Shown one piece after another: positions 40,459-50,382 of a stretch of 64,000 bases of DNA; within the stretch, counting starts at the first letter, position 1, and each line of letters opens with the position of its first letter. The DNA lies in contig NZ_RJTX01000002.1 of NCBI RefSeq assembly GCF_003729955.1, positions 248,001 through 312,000 of the forward strand. The letters run 5' to 3'. The notes under the pieces were generated by a model. It ran no database searches. It was not told where the DNA came from and saw only the letters and a program-made list of their open reading frames with translations. Position numbers and translations under genes: made by a program. Origin of the DNA: Chryseobacterium daecheongense (GTDB lineage: Bacteria; Bacteroidota; Bacteroidia; Flavobacteriales; Weeksellaceae).

Positions 40459-43287
40459 ATGGACGCAACACAAGATAAAAGGCTGTTTCTCATCGATGCT
40501 TATGCGATGATTTTCAGGGGATATTACGCATTGATCAGAAATCCGAGATTAACCAGCAAAGGATTGGACACTTCCGCCATTTTTGGCTTTACCAATTCTT
40601 TGATCGAGTTGATCAGGAGAGAAAGGCCAACCCATTTGGCTGTGGTTTTTGATGTAGGGCAGGCCAGCGTAAGAACTGAAGATTTTTCAGACTATAAAGC
40701 CAACAGAAGTGAAACTCCCGAAGCCATACAAATTGCAATACCATATATTCACAGGATACTTGAAGCCATGCATATTCCGATTCTGGGTGTAGAAGGATAT
40801 GAAGCGGATGACGTGATCGGAACTATTGCCTGCAAAGCAGAAAAAGAAGGCTACACCACGTATATGGTGACGCCGGATAAGGATTTTGCCCAATTAGTAA
40901 CCGACAAAATCAAAATCTATAAACCGGGTTTAAAAGGCGGAGATATAGAAATTCTGGGTGTTGAAGAAGTAAAAGCCAAGTACGAAATCGAAGATCCAAA
41001 GCAAGTGATTGATTTTCTTGCCATGATGGGAGATGCAGTAGATAACATTCCCGGATTGGAAGGAGTGGGCGAGAAAACAGCTATGAAATTCCTTAAAGAA
41101 TTCGGCAGCATTGAAAACCTCTTAGCTAATACTGATAAGTTAAAAGGGAAACTTAAGGAAAAAGTGGAGGCTTCCGCAGAACGGGGCATTTTATCAAAAA
41201 AATTGGCTACCATTATTTGTGATGCACCTATAGAATTCCATCAGGAACAATATGACCTTGAAACTCCTGATTTTGAAAAAGTAAAAGAAGTTTTTGAAGA
41301 AATAGAATTCAGAAGGCTATATGAAAACCTTTACCGTGCATTTGCTCCTACCGAAACACTGGTGGTAAGCCAGGTTGAGGTAACGCAGACTTCTGCCGGA
41401 ACTCAGGTAAAAGGCCAGGTAACGCAGCTTGATCTGTTTGCCAATTTTGAAGAGCTGGATCAGGCTACTTCCACAAAATCCACCATTGCGGAAAATGATC
41501 ATTTGTACCAGTTCGTCAATAATCCAAAAGCACAAAAGATTTTAGTTGACAATCTTTTACAACAAAGAGTAGTATGTTTCGATACCGAAACCACCTCTCT
41601 TAATGAAATGGAAGCTGAATTAGTGGGGATGAGCTTTTCCTACAAAAAAGGACTGGCTTATTATATTCCTCTCTCTGAAGATCAGGGAGAAGTATTACAA
41701 ACCTTAGAAATTTTCAGACCTTTCTTTGAAAAAGAAGATATCCTGAAGATTGCTCATAATCTGAAGTTCGATTATAAAATCCTTAAGAGATATGGAATAA
41801 CAGTAAAAGGAGCAATGTTTGATACAATGATCGCCCACTACCTTTTGAATCCGGATGGAAGACACGGGATGGATTACCTTTCAGAAATGTATCTGAATTA
41901 TAAACCTGTTTCTATAGAAACCATTATTGGAAAAAAAGGAAAAAATCAAGGGAATTTCAGAGATGCAGATTTAAGAACACAGACAGATTATGCAGCGGAA
42001 GATGCAGATGTTACCTTCCAACTGTATGAATTGTTTGCGCCTCAATTGAAAAAAGAAGGATTAGAAGACTTATTCTTTAAAATAGAAATGCCATTGATGC
42101 AAGTTCTGGCCAAAATGGAATTGGCAGGAATTTATTTAGATGAGAAATGGCTGGCTCAGGAAAGCCTAGACCTGGAAAGTGATTTAAAGCAATTGGAATC
42201 AAAAATATTTGAACTTTCCGGAGAAGAATTCAACATGAATTCCCCAAGACAGCTTGGAGAAGTTTTATTTGAAAAGCTACAGCTTGATCCGAAGGCGAAA
42301 AAAACAAAAACAGGGCAATACGCTACTTCGGAAGATGTATTGCAGAAACTGGCTTCCAAACATGAAATTATCCAGCATATCCTGGAATACAGAACCTATC
42401 AGAAGTTGAAGTCTACCTATGTGGATGCATTGCCTTCACAGATTGATAAAGGTGATAACCGTGTTCATACCAATTTCTCACAAACTACGGCTGCAACCGG
42501 ACGTTTGGCGAGTGTGAACCCGAATTTACAGAATATTCCAATCAGAACATTGAGAGGACAGCAGATCCGTGGGGCTTTCGTTTCAGGAGAAGGAAAAAAG
42601 ATCATATCTGCCGATTATTCTCAGATCGAGCTTCGTTTGATCGCTGAAATTTCCGGAGAGGAGAATATGATCAGAGCTTTCCAGAATGGAGAAGATATTC
42701 ACGCATCTACCGCAGCAAAATTATTTAAAATTCCGTTGGAAGAAGTTTCCAAGACCCAGAGAAGCCAGGCAAAAACCGTCAACTTCGGAATTATTTATGG
42801 TCAGGGAGCTTTCGGATTGGCAGAACAGACGGGACTTTCCAGAACCGAAGCCAAACAAATGATCGACGCCTATTTTGCCACTTATCCGAAGTTGAAGGAA
42901 TATATGGCGGAACAGGTAAACAAAGCCCGTCAATTAGGCTATGTAGAAACTCTGTTAGGAAGAAAGCGTCATTTAAAAGACATCAATTCCGGGAATTTTG
43001 TCGTAAAAGGACATGCTGAACGAAACGCGATCAATGCTCCCATCCAGGGAAGTGCTGCAGACATTATCAAGATTGCGATGATTAAGATCGATCATGAATT
43101 ACAGTCTCAAAATCTGGAAACCCAAATGCTTCTTCAGGTTCATGACGAATTGGTATTTGAATCCCCTATCGATGAGGTAGAAACTGCTTCCAAGCTGATT
43201 AAAACCGAAATGGAAAATGCCGTGGAAACACAGGTTCCATTGCTGGTTGAAGTAGGAGTGGGGAATAACTGGCTTGAGGCGCATTAG
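40459..43287 (+). CDS. polA: DNA polymerase I
   Basis: A 942-residue repair and Okazaki-processing polymerase. It has an N-terminal 5'-3' exonuclease (~1-310; FLIDAYAMIFRGYYAL, GYEADDVIGTIA, GDAVDNIPGLEGVGEKTA), a 3'-5' exonuclease with an intact DTET motif (CFDTETTSLN, ~375) and a C-terminal family A polymerase. In the polymerase, motif A SADYSQIELR, motif B with RSQAKTVNFGIIYGQG, and motif C QVHDELVFE are all present. Because DTET is kept, proofreading is probably active. A very strong terminator follows. Confidence 0.97.
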   Translation: MDATQDKRLFLIDAYAMIFRGYYALIRNPRLTSKGLDTSAIFGFTNSLIELIRRERPTHLAVVFDVGQASVRTEDFSDYKANRSETPEAIQIAIPYIHRILEAMHIPILGVEGYEADDVIGTIACKAEKEGYTTYMVTPDKDFAQLVTDKIKIYKPGLKGGDIEILGVEEVKAKYEIEDPKQVIDFLAMMGDAVDNIPGLEGVGEKTAMKFLKEFGSIENLLANTDKLKGKLKEKVEASAERGILSKKLATIICDAPIEFHQEQYDLETPDFEKVKEVFEEIEFRRLYENLYRAFAPTETLVVSQVEVTQTSAGTQVKGQVTQLDLFANFEELDQATSTKSTIAENDHLYQFVNNPKAQKILVDNLLQQRVVCFDTETTSLNEMEAELVGMSFSYKKGLAYYIPLSEDQGEVLQTLEIFRPFFEKEDILKIAHNLKFDYKILKRYGITVKGAMFDTMIAHYLLNPDGRHGMDYLSEMYLNYKPVSIETIIGKKGKNQGNFRDADLRTQTDYAAEDADVTFQLYELFAPQLKKEGLEDLFFKIEMPLMQVLAKMELAGIYLDEKWLAQESLDLESDLKQLESKIFELSGEEFNMNSPRQLGEVLFEKLQLDPKAKKTKTGQYATSEDVLQKLASKHEIIQHILEYRTYQKLKSTYVDALPSQIDKGDNRVHTNFSQTTAATGRLASVNPNLQNIPIRTLRGQQIRGAFVSGEGKKIISADYSQIELRLIAEISGEENMIRAFQNGEDIHASTAAKLFKIPLEEVSKTQRSQAKTVNFGIIYGQGAFGLAEQTGLSRTEAKQMIDAYFATYPKLKEYMAEQVNKARQLGYVETLLGRKRHLKDINSGNFVVKGHAERNAINAPIQGSAADIIKIAMIKIDHELQSQNLETQMLLQVHDELVFESPIDEVETASKLIKTEMENAVETQVPLLVEVGVGNNWLEAH

Positions 43288-43300
43288 AATATGCAAAAGA

Positions 43301-43341
43301 TAAAAGACTCAGCGACGCCAAAGACGTCGCTGAGTCTTTTA
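43301..43341. terminator. Strong bidirectional terminator after polA
   Basis: A perfect 17-bp stem TAAAAGACTCAGCGACG with its complement and a 7-base loop. It ends in T on both strands and lies between convergent polA and the esterase gene. Confidence 0.92.
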
Positions 43342-43353
43342 TAAAGAGAATCA

Positions 43354-44355
43354 TTATTTTCCGTTTTGTAAGGATTTAAGAAATTGTAATGATATGCTAA
43401 ATGCCACTTTTCCGCTTTCATCAAAAGTAAATTGATATTCATGTTGCAAAGCTGGTTGATGACTTTTAGGATAAAATAAAGTGACTACAGGAACATTCAG
43501 TGCTTTAAGATTTTTGGCAAGCAATTCAGATTGAGGTAATAGGGGATCTTTATTTCCTGCTGATATGAATGACGGCGGAAATGAACTTGTAAGAAAATCT
43601 GTTACTGAAGCTGTTTTTGCATATTGATTTCCGGAAATATCCTTTTTCCCAAAATAGGCCCATTGGACGGTTTGTAAGAAAGAACCAAAATCTCCATCAG
43701 TTTTTAAATCACGGAGATCATAAATACCACAATACAGAAGCAAACCTTTCAATTGCTCAGGATGAATGCCTGGTTTCACTTTAGTTATTTCAGCATAATG
43801 AGGATTGGTAATTACATTGGCAGCGGCAGCTGAAATCATAGAGCCTCCAGAATCACCAGCCAGAATAATAGTTGAAGAATCTGCATTGAGCTGGTTTGCA
43901 TTTTTAGAAATATATGCTAATGCTTTATTGAGCTGTTGAATAGGAACTGGATATTTTGCTTTTGGGGCAACCGTATAATCTATGGAGAATACCAAATATC
44001 CTTGGGAAGCCAATAATCGGCAATAATTCCCCAGATGATCTTTACTCCCTGAAATCAGTCCACCTCCGTGTGTCCATACAATCACGGGCATTTTCTTTTT
44101 GAGTTTTACAGAATCTCTGTGGAAATAAGCATCCATGTAAGCATCACTGTCGTGATCATCATATCTCAGATTAAGTGTGGATTCTATGTTGTTTGGAACA
44201 AATTTTTCCAGTTTTTTATTAGCTTTCACTGCTTCTTTATTGAAAACGTATCTTATGATCCATACAGATGGATAGGGAGACAGTTTAAAAGCAAGAAATA
44301 CAAATCCTGCTGTGATCGCTAGGATGAGAAATGTGCGCTTCAGAAAAGTTTTCAT
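43354..44355 (-). CDS. Alpha/beta hydrolase (HSL-type esterase)
   Basis: A 333-residue hydrolase with an N-terminal hydrophobic anchor or uncleaved signal (FLILAITAGFVFLAF). The HSL family oxyanion motif HGGG (WTHGGGLISG, ~95), the nucleophile GDSGG (LAGDSGGSMISA, ~170) and late His candidates (SHQPALQHEYQF) are visible. It probably cleaves short-chain esters at the outer face of the inner membrane. It is a single-gene unit. The natural substrate is unknown. Confidence 0.82.
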   Translation of the reverse strand: MKTFLKRTFLILAITAGFVFLAFKLSPYPSVWIIRYVFNKEAVKANKKLEKFVPNNIESTLNLRYDDHDSDAYMDAYFHRDSVKLKKKMPVIVWTHGGGLISGSKDHLGNYCRLLASQGYLVFSIDYTVAPKAKYPVPIQQLNKALAYISKNANQLNADSSTIILAGDSGGSMISAAAANVITNPHYAEITKVKPGIHPEQLKGLLLYCGIYDLRDLKTDGDFGSFLQTVQWAYFGKKDISGNQYAKTASVTDFLTSSFPPSFISAGNKDPLLPQSELLAKNLKALNVPVVTLFYPKSHQPALQHEYQFTFDESGKVAFSISLQFLKSLQNGK

Positions 44356-44452
44356 CGGTTGATGGTTTTTAGTGTTCGGAAATTTCGAATCTTAAAATTA
44401 ATTAAAAATAATCTGACAATTGCCTTACCATAAATATCATCAACATTCTATC

Positions 44453-45040
44453 TTAAACCTTCTCCACAATCTTCTTCGGCAAAATTTTCATCAGCTGAGG
44501 TTTCTGATTTTTTTCCAATAAAATAAGCTTCCAGTTCTTGTTATCCGCTGAAATAGCACAGGCTTTCATTTTGGTATTGATGATGTAATAATCCCCTTTT
44601 TGAACATGCTGTACATTTCCATCGCCAAATTGCTTGATAATAGACTGCCGGATTTGCTGTTTCATTTCTTCGGCTACCGGAAGCTGAGCCCAATCGATTT
44701 TCAGATTCATTCTGATTGAATAATCGGTGACAGAGAAATATTCATTACCAATTTTTTCCGGGTTTTCAACACGATGAATAATAAACTTTGTAACATCCGT
44801 TTTTAAATAAGGATTGTCATAAGTGAAATTGAGCATCTGCTGCATCTTATCCTTTGAAGTAATCGTAAAATACTTAGGATGAATGAGCTCAACGGTAGTA
44901 TTAATATTTTTTGTCTGTAAACTCCTTGCAAATGAAGCCAATGTTTTTTTGATCCCGGCAACGGAAGTGTTATCTTTTGTCTGGCTATAAGAAAATAGAG
45001 AGAATAAAGATAGTAGAATGATAAATACTTTTGTTTTCAT
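44453..45040 (-). CDS. Exported protein of unknown function
   Basis: A 195-residue protein with a Sec signal peptide (MKTKVFIILLSLFSLFSYSQ). The mature part has a SnoaL/NTF2-like look: a helical start (GIKKTLASFARSLQTKNINT), then alternating strands with INTKMKACAISADNKNWKLI near the end. No catalytic motif is recognised. It is 12 bp downstream of the YdeI-like gene and probably cotranscribed with it. Confidence 0.65.
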   Translation of the reverse strand: MKTKVFIILLSLFSLFSYSQTKDNTSVAGIKKTLASFARSLQTKNINTTVELIHPKYFTITSKDKMQQMLNFTYDNPYLKTDVTKFIIHRVENPEKIGNEYFSVTDYSIRMNLKIDWAQLPVAEEMKQQIRQSIIKQFGDGNVQHVQKGDYYIINTKMKACAISADNKNWKLILLEKNQKPQLMKILPKKIVEKV

Positions 45041-45052
45041 AGGTGTTGTTTG

Positions 45053-45610
45053 TTATTGTAAACGTTTTTGCAATTCACTTTCACGGATCGCTTTTTCAAG
45101 TCTTGACAGTCTGGTTTTTTCCTGTTTGGCACTCATAATCCAATGAGTAATGACTTTTTTATAAGACGGGGCTTGATTAATGAAAAATTCCCAGGCTTTT
45201 TTATTTGCTTTGAATTGTTTTTCATAATCAGCATTCAGATCAACGGTTTCTTTTTCATGAGAATATATCCTTGATTTTTCTTCTTTTCTTAATTCAAAAG
45301 CTTTTTGTCCGGCAGAAGTCATCAAACCGACTTTGGTAAGTTCTTCTACTTTTTTGATATTGATGGCGCTCCAAATGCTTGTCGGTTTCCTTGGGGTAAA
45401 ACGGATAGAGTAGCTTTGTTCATCAATAGACTTTCTTACCCCGTCGATCCAGCCAAAACAAAGCGCCTGATCCACCGATTCAGACCAGCTCATGGAAGGC
45501 TTTCCGCTTCCTACTTTATAGAAACCGACTAAAAGTTCCTTTTCTTGCTGATGGTTTTCTTCAAGCCATTTCCTAAAATCCTCCTGGTTGGGGAAAAAAG
45601 TTGCTGACAT
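45053..45610 (-). CDS. YdeI/OmpD-associated (OmdA) family protein
   Basis: A 185-residue cytoplasmic protein of the OmdA/YdeI family. Typical segments are FRKWLEENHQQEKELLVGFY, the conserved WSESVDQALCFGWIDGVRKS, the RFTPRKPTSIWSAINIKKVE stretch and the C-terminal helix W.FFINQAPSYKKVITHWIMSA. Family members are linked to resistance to some bacteriocins or cationic peptides, but the molecular role is unclear. It starts the two-gene unit with 44453-45040. The 213 bp upstream to 45823 hold the palindrome at 45671 and nothing else recognised. Confidence 0.8.
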   Translation of the reverse strand: MSATFFPNQEDFRKWLEENHQQEKELLVGFYKVGSGKPSMSWSESVDQALCFGWIDGVRKSIDEQSYSIRFTPRKPTSIWSAINIKKVEELTKVGLMTSAGQKAFELRKEEKSRIYSHEKETVDLNADYEKQFKANKKAWEFFINQAPSYKKVITHWIMSAKQEKTRLSRLEKAIRESELQKRLQ

Positions 45611-45670
45611 GTTGTATTGCGTTTGGTGATTTACTTAATGTGTCATTATAAATGGTAATCCGTTACAAAA

Positions 45671-45703
45671 GCTTCGGGCTGAAATGAAATTTCAGCCCGA
45701 AGC
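45671..45703. terminator. Large palindrome, probable terminator for the histidine kinase unit
   Basis: A perfect 15-bp stem GCTTCGGGCTGAAAT with a GAA loop. On the minus strand it is followed by TTTTG, so it can end the transcript of the gene at 45824-46309. Confidence 0.7.
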
Positions 45704-45823
45704 TATAATATAGAATAGTTTGCTTTCAAGGACTCTGTCTCTGAATTCATAATTTGTTTTTAAAAGAACACTGAATTACAATACATATAAATTATGTAAG
45801 GAGTTTTAAGGAGAAGATAGAGC

Positions 45824-46309
45824 TTAATGAATCTTACTTTTAGTATGTAAAATATTTTCCAATACAGAAAACTGCTCATCGGTAAGATTTTTTAAATATA
45901 TTTTGCGTTGTCCGCCAATAAGATAATGCGGATAGTAAATTAATTCAATATTATTTTTGTTGATTTTAAATTCTCTCAATAGAGCAGGTCTTTTAGTATT
46001 GACTTTATTAGAATTGGAAAATACTAAATTAATTATCCGGTCTGGAAGGATATGGAAGTTTTTTGAAAATAGGAAGATTGAATTTGAGTTAATAAGTATA
46101 TCAAAGCTGCACCACTGAATACTTTTTCGCAAAAATCCATTTCTTGTAATGATAGTGCCACTGATATTCTTTAGTTCTTTAGAATCGAATTGCCTGTAAT
46201 TTGAAAGAATATTCTTTTTTTGAATTAAAAAATACATACTGTAAATGATAATCCATAGAATAACAATTGAAATAAATGGAAAAGGAAACTTAAATAAACT
46301 CTCAAACAT
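45824..46309 (-). CDS. Small membrane protein of unknown function
   Basis: A 161-residue protein with one N-terminal membrane helix (FPFISIVILWIIIYSMYFLI) and a cytoplasmic, strand-rich domain containing SGTIITRNGFLRKSIQWCSF, a layout like PH-like membrane-bound domains. No family is firmly recognised. It starts 3 bp after the stop of the histidine kinase gene, so it is probably cotranscribed with kdp sensor genes, but nothing else ties it to potassium. Confidence 0.6.
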   Translation of the reverse strand: MFESLFKFPFPFISIVILWIIIYSMYFLIQKKNILSNYRQFDSKELKNISGTIITRNGFLRKSIQWCSFDILINSNSIFLFSKNFHILPDRIINLVFSNSNKVNTKRPALLREFKINKNNIELIYYPHYLIGGQRKIYLKNLTDEQFSVLENILHTKSKIH

Positions 46310-46312
46310 GTA

Positions 46313-48046
46313 TTAAATAACTTTTACATTGGATAACGGTAATTTAAAATAAAAAGTACTGCCCTGATTCAAGGAACTATTCACTCCAATCTCACCATAC
46401 TGTTTTTCAATAAAATTCTTGGAAATGGCCAAACCTAAACCTGTTCCGTTCTGCTGTTCTCCGGGAACCTGGAAATAACGGTCAAAAATTTGACGGTGGT
46501 ATTTTTCATCAATTCCATTTCCGGAATCTGCAACACTGAATCTAATCATTGAATCCGATTTTGCCACAGTGACCTTAATCGTTTCATCCTGGAAGGAGTG
46601 TTTAATGGCATTGCTTAGAAAATTATTCATTACCCAAACCGTTTTATCAAAATCTGCCGAAATAAAATCCTGATCATCCAAAAGATACTCAGGACTGATA
46701 GAGATATGCTTTTGTTCAGCCAGTTTTTCAACATTTTTAATGGAAGCCTGAACAATCTCTTTTGGAGAACATTGTTCAATATTTAATCGGATGTTACCGC
46801 TTTCCACCTGGGATAAATTCAGAAGTTCTCCGGTAATGTCCAGTAATCTTTGTCCATCTTCATTAATGCTTTTCAAAAGCTCTTGCTGCTGTTCGTTCAG
46901 CTCCCCGAATTTCTGATTGTTCAAAAGCTGAACACCCATTTTGATAGCAGAAATAGGCGTTTTCAATTCATGAGAAATAGTGGCAATGAAGTTGGTTTTC
47001 GCGAAATCAAGTTCTTTAAAAGGTGTGATGTTTCTTAAAAGAATCACTTTTCCGATATATTTTTTCTCTTTTTCACCGGTTTTCACAATATTGATCGGGA
47101 TAATATCCTGCTCAAAATAATTTTCCTTATTATCAGTAACAATTTTAATGGGTTCTTTAATCGGGTGGTCAATATTTTTAAGAAGTTCTCTGATCAGATC
47201 ATTATTCACGGCCACTTCATGAGCGGTTTTCCCGATGATTTCATCTTTCCTCAGATTGGTAATCTTTAAGGCTTCATCATTGATCATGTAGATAAAATGA
47301 TTTTCATCCAGTCCGATCACTGCATCATGCATATTATTGACCAGCGTTTCGATACGTTTTTTATCCATCAATTGCTTGGAAAGCGTGCTGCTTTCATATT
47401 CCTGAAGCTTTTCAGCCATCACATTAAAGGAATTGGCAAGATCATTAAATTCTTCACTCCCCTTAAAGTGTACCCTTTCATTATAATTCTTATTCGCAAT
47501 CTGCTTGATACTGAAATTGAGCTGATTGATAGGTTCCGCAATGGTTTGAGGTAAATTGAAAAGAAGGATAAAGGCAATCAGAAAACATACGGTACCCAGA
47601 CTTACAATCCAGAAAGTGGCATTTTCAGCAGTAATGATCGCGATGTCACTCTTTCTTTCAATACCTTTCATGTTCAGGGACATGATCTTCATCAAATCTT
47701 CGCGGATCAGTTTCTCTTTTTCGTAATTCGGTTGTTTCAGGTATTCATCAAAATGAAGGCTCAAATTTTGAGTGGCTTCCTTTTCTCCAAATTCTGTCAG
47801 GTTTTTTTCCTGTAAAGCATTGTATTTCTGAAAATCCTTAATGGCAACCGCACTGTCTGTACGTATCTTATCCAGTGCCAATAACATATTTTTAGAAAAC
47901 TCAATACTGTTATAATTTGCCGTAAGGATCTTTTCTGTATCCGATTTCAGTTTATTGATGTACACCGATGCGATCACTGAAAGTAAAACAATCAGTAGAA
48001 ATAAAAGACCAACACCAAGTGTGAGTTTCGTTTTAAGTTTCATCAC
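46313..48046 (-). CDS. Sensor histidine kinase of the split Kdp sensor
   Basis: A 577-residue membrane kinase. It has two membrane helices (~8-30 and ~145-168) around a helical periplasmic part, then HAMP (~170-220), PAS (~230-340), HisKA with the phospho-His in TISHELKTPISAIK (~360), and HATPase with the N box MNNFLSNAIKHS, G1 ADSGNGID and G2 GTGLGLAI. It starts 2 bp after the stop of the KdpD-like N-terminal protein. In E. coli both halves are one protein, KdpD. It probably passes phosphate to the NtrC-type regulator at 55199. Confidence 0.85.
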   Translation of the reverse strand: MMKLKTKLTLGVGLLFLLIVLLSVIASVYINKLKSDTEKILTANYNSIEFSKNMLLALDKIRTDSAVAIKDFQKYNALQEKNLTEFGEKEATQNLSLHFDEYLKQPNYEKEKLIREDLMKIMSLNMKGIERKSDIAIITAENATFWIVSLGTVCFLIAFILLFNLPQTIAEPINQLNFSIKQIANKNYNERVHFKGSEEFNDLANSFNVMAEKLQEYESSTLSKQLMDKKRIETLVNNMHDAVIGLDENHFIYMINDEALKITNLRKDEIIGKTAHEVAVNNDLIRELLKNIDHPIKEPIKIVTDNKENYFEQDIIPINIVKTGEKEKKYIGKVILLRNITPFKELDFAKTNFIATISHELKTPISAIKMGVQLLNNQKFGELNEQQQELLKSINEDGQRLLDITGELLNLSQVESGNIRLNIEQCSPKEIVQASIKNVEKLAEQKHISISPEYLLDDQDFISADFDKTVWVMNNFLSNAIKHSFQDETIKVTVAKSDSMIRFSVADSGNGIDEKYHRQIFDRYFQVPGEQQNGTGLGLAISKNFIEKQYGEIGVNSSLNQGSTFYFKLPLSNVKVI

Positions 48047-48048
48047 TT

Positions 48049-49158
48049 CTAAGATAAAATAATAATATCGATCTGCTTCTCATTCAGCCTGTTCATCAGC
48101 GTATAGATCCAGCTGTATCCTGAAATTCTCTGCCAGAATTTTGCATGAGGTTTTCCAATACAAACTGTGGTGATATTGTGCTGAAGTACATAATCCAGGA
48201 TTCCTTTTTGCACACTGTCTTCTTTTACCCGGATTACTTTAGCGCCCAATTCCTGTGCTAAGTTAAAGTTATTAATCAAAAACCGTTGCTTATTGAGCGC
48301 TATTTTTTCGAAACTCTCGGAAGGTTTCTGAACATACAGAACAGTCCACGGACTGTTATAATAACTGGCTAAACGGGCTGTTTTGCGGATAATATTTTTA
48401 GAAACCGTTTCATTGCTGCTGATGCAGGCAAGGAATTTTATAGGCTTGAAATTCTCTGTTTTGATTTCAGTTTCCACCTTCCTTTCCACATGAGTAGCAA
48501 CCTCTTTTAAGGCCAGCTCCCGGAGCTGTAAAATATGGCCACTTTGGAAAAAATTGGTTAAAGCTGTCTGTATTTTCTCTTTTTTATAAATTTTTCCCTC
48601 TTTCAAACGAGTTAAAAGTTCATCCGCAGTCAAATCTATATTCACCACTTCATCGGCAAGAGCCAGGATTTTATCGGGAACGCGTTCCGAAACCTCAATT
48701 CCGGTGATGGTTTTCACTTCTTCATTTAGGCTTTCAATATGCTGGATATTCATCGCGCTGATCACATTGATTCCGCTATTGAGAATCTCCAGAACATCCT
48801 GCCACCTTTTTTTGTTTTTGGAACCCTCTACATTGGTATGGGCTAATTCGTCCACTAAAACCACTTCCGGGTGTTCATTGATGATCGCCTGAAGATCCAT
48901 TTCTTCAAGACTTTTTCCTTTATAGAAAACAGATTTTCTGGCAATTTCAGGGATTCCCTCTGCCAGAGCTACCGTTTCTTCTCTTCCGTGGGTTTCTATA
49001 TACCCGATTTTCACGTCAATACCATTCCGCATCAGAGAGTGAGCTTCCTGAAGCATACGAAAGGTCTTTCCGACACCGGCACTCATCCCGATGTAGATCT
49101 TGAATTTCCCTTTTCTGGATTTCTGAATAAGCTCTAAAAAATCTTTGGCTGATGACAT
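48049..49158 (-). CDS. kdpD: KdpD N-terminal sensor protein (stand-alone)
   Basis: A 369-residue cytoplasmic protein equal to the N-terminal input half of E. coli KdpD. The KdpD domain has Walker A-like GMSAGVGKT (~23), the GYIETHGREET motif and VLVDELAHTNVEGS. A USP-like domain follows (~240-369; FLACISSNETVSKNIIRKTA). No kinase core is present. The frame is open to 49212; the start at 49158 (MSSAKDFLEL) was chosen because it begins next to the conserved domain. It works with the kinase 2 bp downstream. Confidence 0.85.
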   Translation of the reverse strand: MSSAKDFLELIQKSRKGKFKIYIGMSAGVGKTFRMLQEAHSLMRNGIDVKIGYIETHGREETVALAEGIPEIARKSVFYKGKSLEEMDLQAIINEHPEVVLVDELAHTNVEGSKNKKRWQDVLEILNSGINVISAMNIQHIESLNEEVKTITGIEVSERVPDKILALADEVVNIDLTADELLTRLKEGKIYKKEKIQTALTNFFQSGHILQLRELALKEVATHVERKVETEIKTENFKPIKFLACISSNETVSKNIIRKTARLASYYNSPWTVLYVQKPSESFEKIALNKQRFLINNFNLAQELGAKVIRVKEDSVQKGILDYVLQHNITTVCIGKPHAKFWQRISGYSWIYTLMNRLNEKQIDIIILS

Positions 49159-49202
49159 TGATCTTATCTTTTTTAATTTGAATTTCTGAAACATAGATAT
49201 TG

Positions 49203-49274
49203 TTGGAAGCATGAAGCTGGAGGCTGGAAGTTAATCAACCAACTGTTTTATTTCCATTCTCCAACATCCAGCTT
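49203..49274. repeat. Imperfect inverted repeat between porin and kdpD genes
   Basis: AAGCTGGAGGCTGGAAG on one side and, 30-odd bases on, sequence whose complement reads AAGCTGGATGTTGGAGA. It may act as a terminator of the kdp operon. Similar AGCTGGAAG-rich strings are recalled as scattered in Chryseobacterium intergenic DNA, but this is not shown here. Confidence 0.4.
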
Positions 49275-49283
49275 AACGGCTCA

Positions 49284-50369
49284 TTAAAACCAGGCTGCAA
49301 GACTCGTTGTAATGAAGAAACTTCCTTTTTGATATTCGTCCTTTTTCATAAAAATGGCATCTTTTGAAGTGAATCCTCTTGCTTCTGTACGGAAAACCAC
49401 ATTTTTCAGAATGGCATAATCTACATTCAAAGAATATCCGAAAGTCTGAAAACCATTTGGCGTTTCTGTACTAATGATGACCCCGTTTTTATCGTTGTAA
49501 TATTCTGCTCTTCCGGCTAAAGCCCATTTCTCATTAAACTGATATTTCATTAATATGTTGGGACTGTACCAAAGGTTATAACTTTCGCTGCCTTTAAATT
49601 GTTGTTCTGCTCCTATATCAAAACCAAATAATGCGGAAAACTTGTCCGTCAATTGGAAATTTCCATACAGATCATGGAAGTACCGCATCTTTTTTTCTTG
49701 TTTAGGCTTGTCGTTTCCAATAAAAGAACTGCTGTTCAATGTTATTTTATCATTCGGTTTATAAGTCACCTGGTGTCCGAAAGAAATACTTTGGTTACCC
49801 TCTGCTTTGGCTATTCTTTGCCATCCGTTTAAAACCAGTCCGCTTACGAACCATTTTCCATTGTCGGAAGTATAAGAAATTTTGGCTCCTGTTTCAAAAT
49901 AAGGCGAATTTTCAGCAGCAAAACTCCTGGTCAGATTCACATTATCTTTTCCTATCGCACCTTCCCAACCAATATGAGAAGGCATGATTCCCGCATCGAT
50001 CCAAATGTTTTTATTTTTTGAAATTTTCACCCCTACATTGGCTTCGTTGACATATCGTAAAGCATCCTGTTCAGCCATTAAATTGTCTTGCGCATATGTT
50101 CCTGCCATCAAAGCAATATTCGCTCGTAATTTTTCACTCTGATAAGCCGCTTTTACAAATCCCAGGTTCAAATTAACTTCATTATGTCTGTTATACGAAT
50201 AAAGAAAGTTTTGACGCATATGATTGGCCGGTTCATTGAAATCATACGTATAAAATAATTCAGCATACGCAGAAAATGTAACCTGATGATTGGCTTTCAA
50301 TGAATCTGAAGTTTGCGCTTTTGATGACAATGTTCCCAATAAAAGGGTGGTAATGATATATTTTTTCAT
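49284..50369 (-). CDS. Outer-membrane porin-like beta-barrel in the kdp operon
   Basis: A 361-residue exported protein (start set at MKKYIITTLLLG; an ATG 9 bp upstream is also possible). The signal peptide ends at SSKAQT. The rest alternates hydrophobic and polar residues with many aromatic strand ends and finishes in SLAAWF, the C-terminal Phe common in outer-membrane proteins. It belongs to the OprP/BBP-like porin group found next to kdp in many Bacteroidota. It lies 13 bp after kdpC and may let potassium cross the outer membrane. Confidence 0.78.
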   Translation of the reverse strand: MKKYIITTLLLGTLSSKAQTSDSLKANHQVTFSAYAELFYTYDFNEPANHMRQNFLYSYNRHNEVNLNLGFVKAAYQSEKLRANIALMAGTYAQDNLMAEQDALRYVNEANVGVKISKNKNIWIDAGIMPSHIGWEGAIGKDNVNLTRSFAAENSPYFETGAKISYTSDNGKWFVSGLVLNGWQRIAKAEGNQSISFGHQVTYKPNDKITLNSSSFIGNDKPKQEKKMRYFHDLYGNFQLTDKFSALFGFDIGAEQQFKGSESYNLWYSPNILMKYQFNEKWALAGRAEYYNDKNGVIISTETPNGFQTFGYSLNVDYAILKNVVFRTEARGFTSKDAIFMKKDEYQKGSFFITTSLAAWF

Positions 50370-50382
50370 GTGGGTCACTACA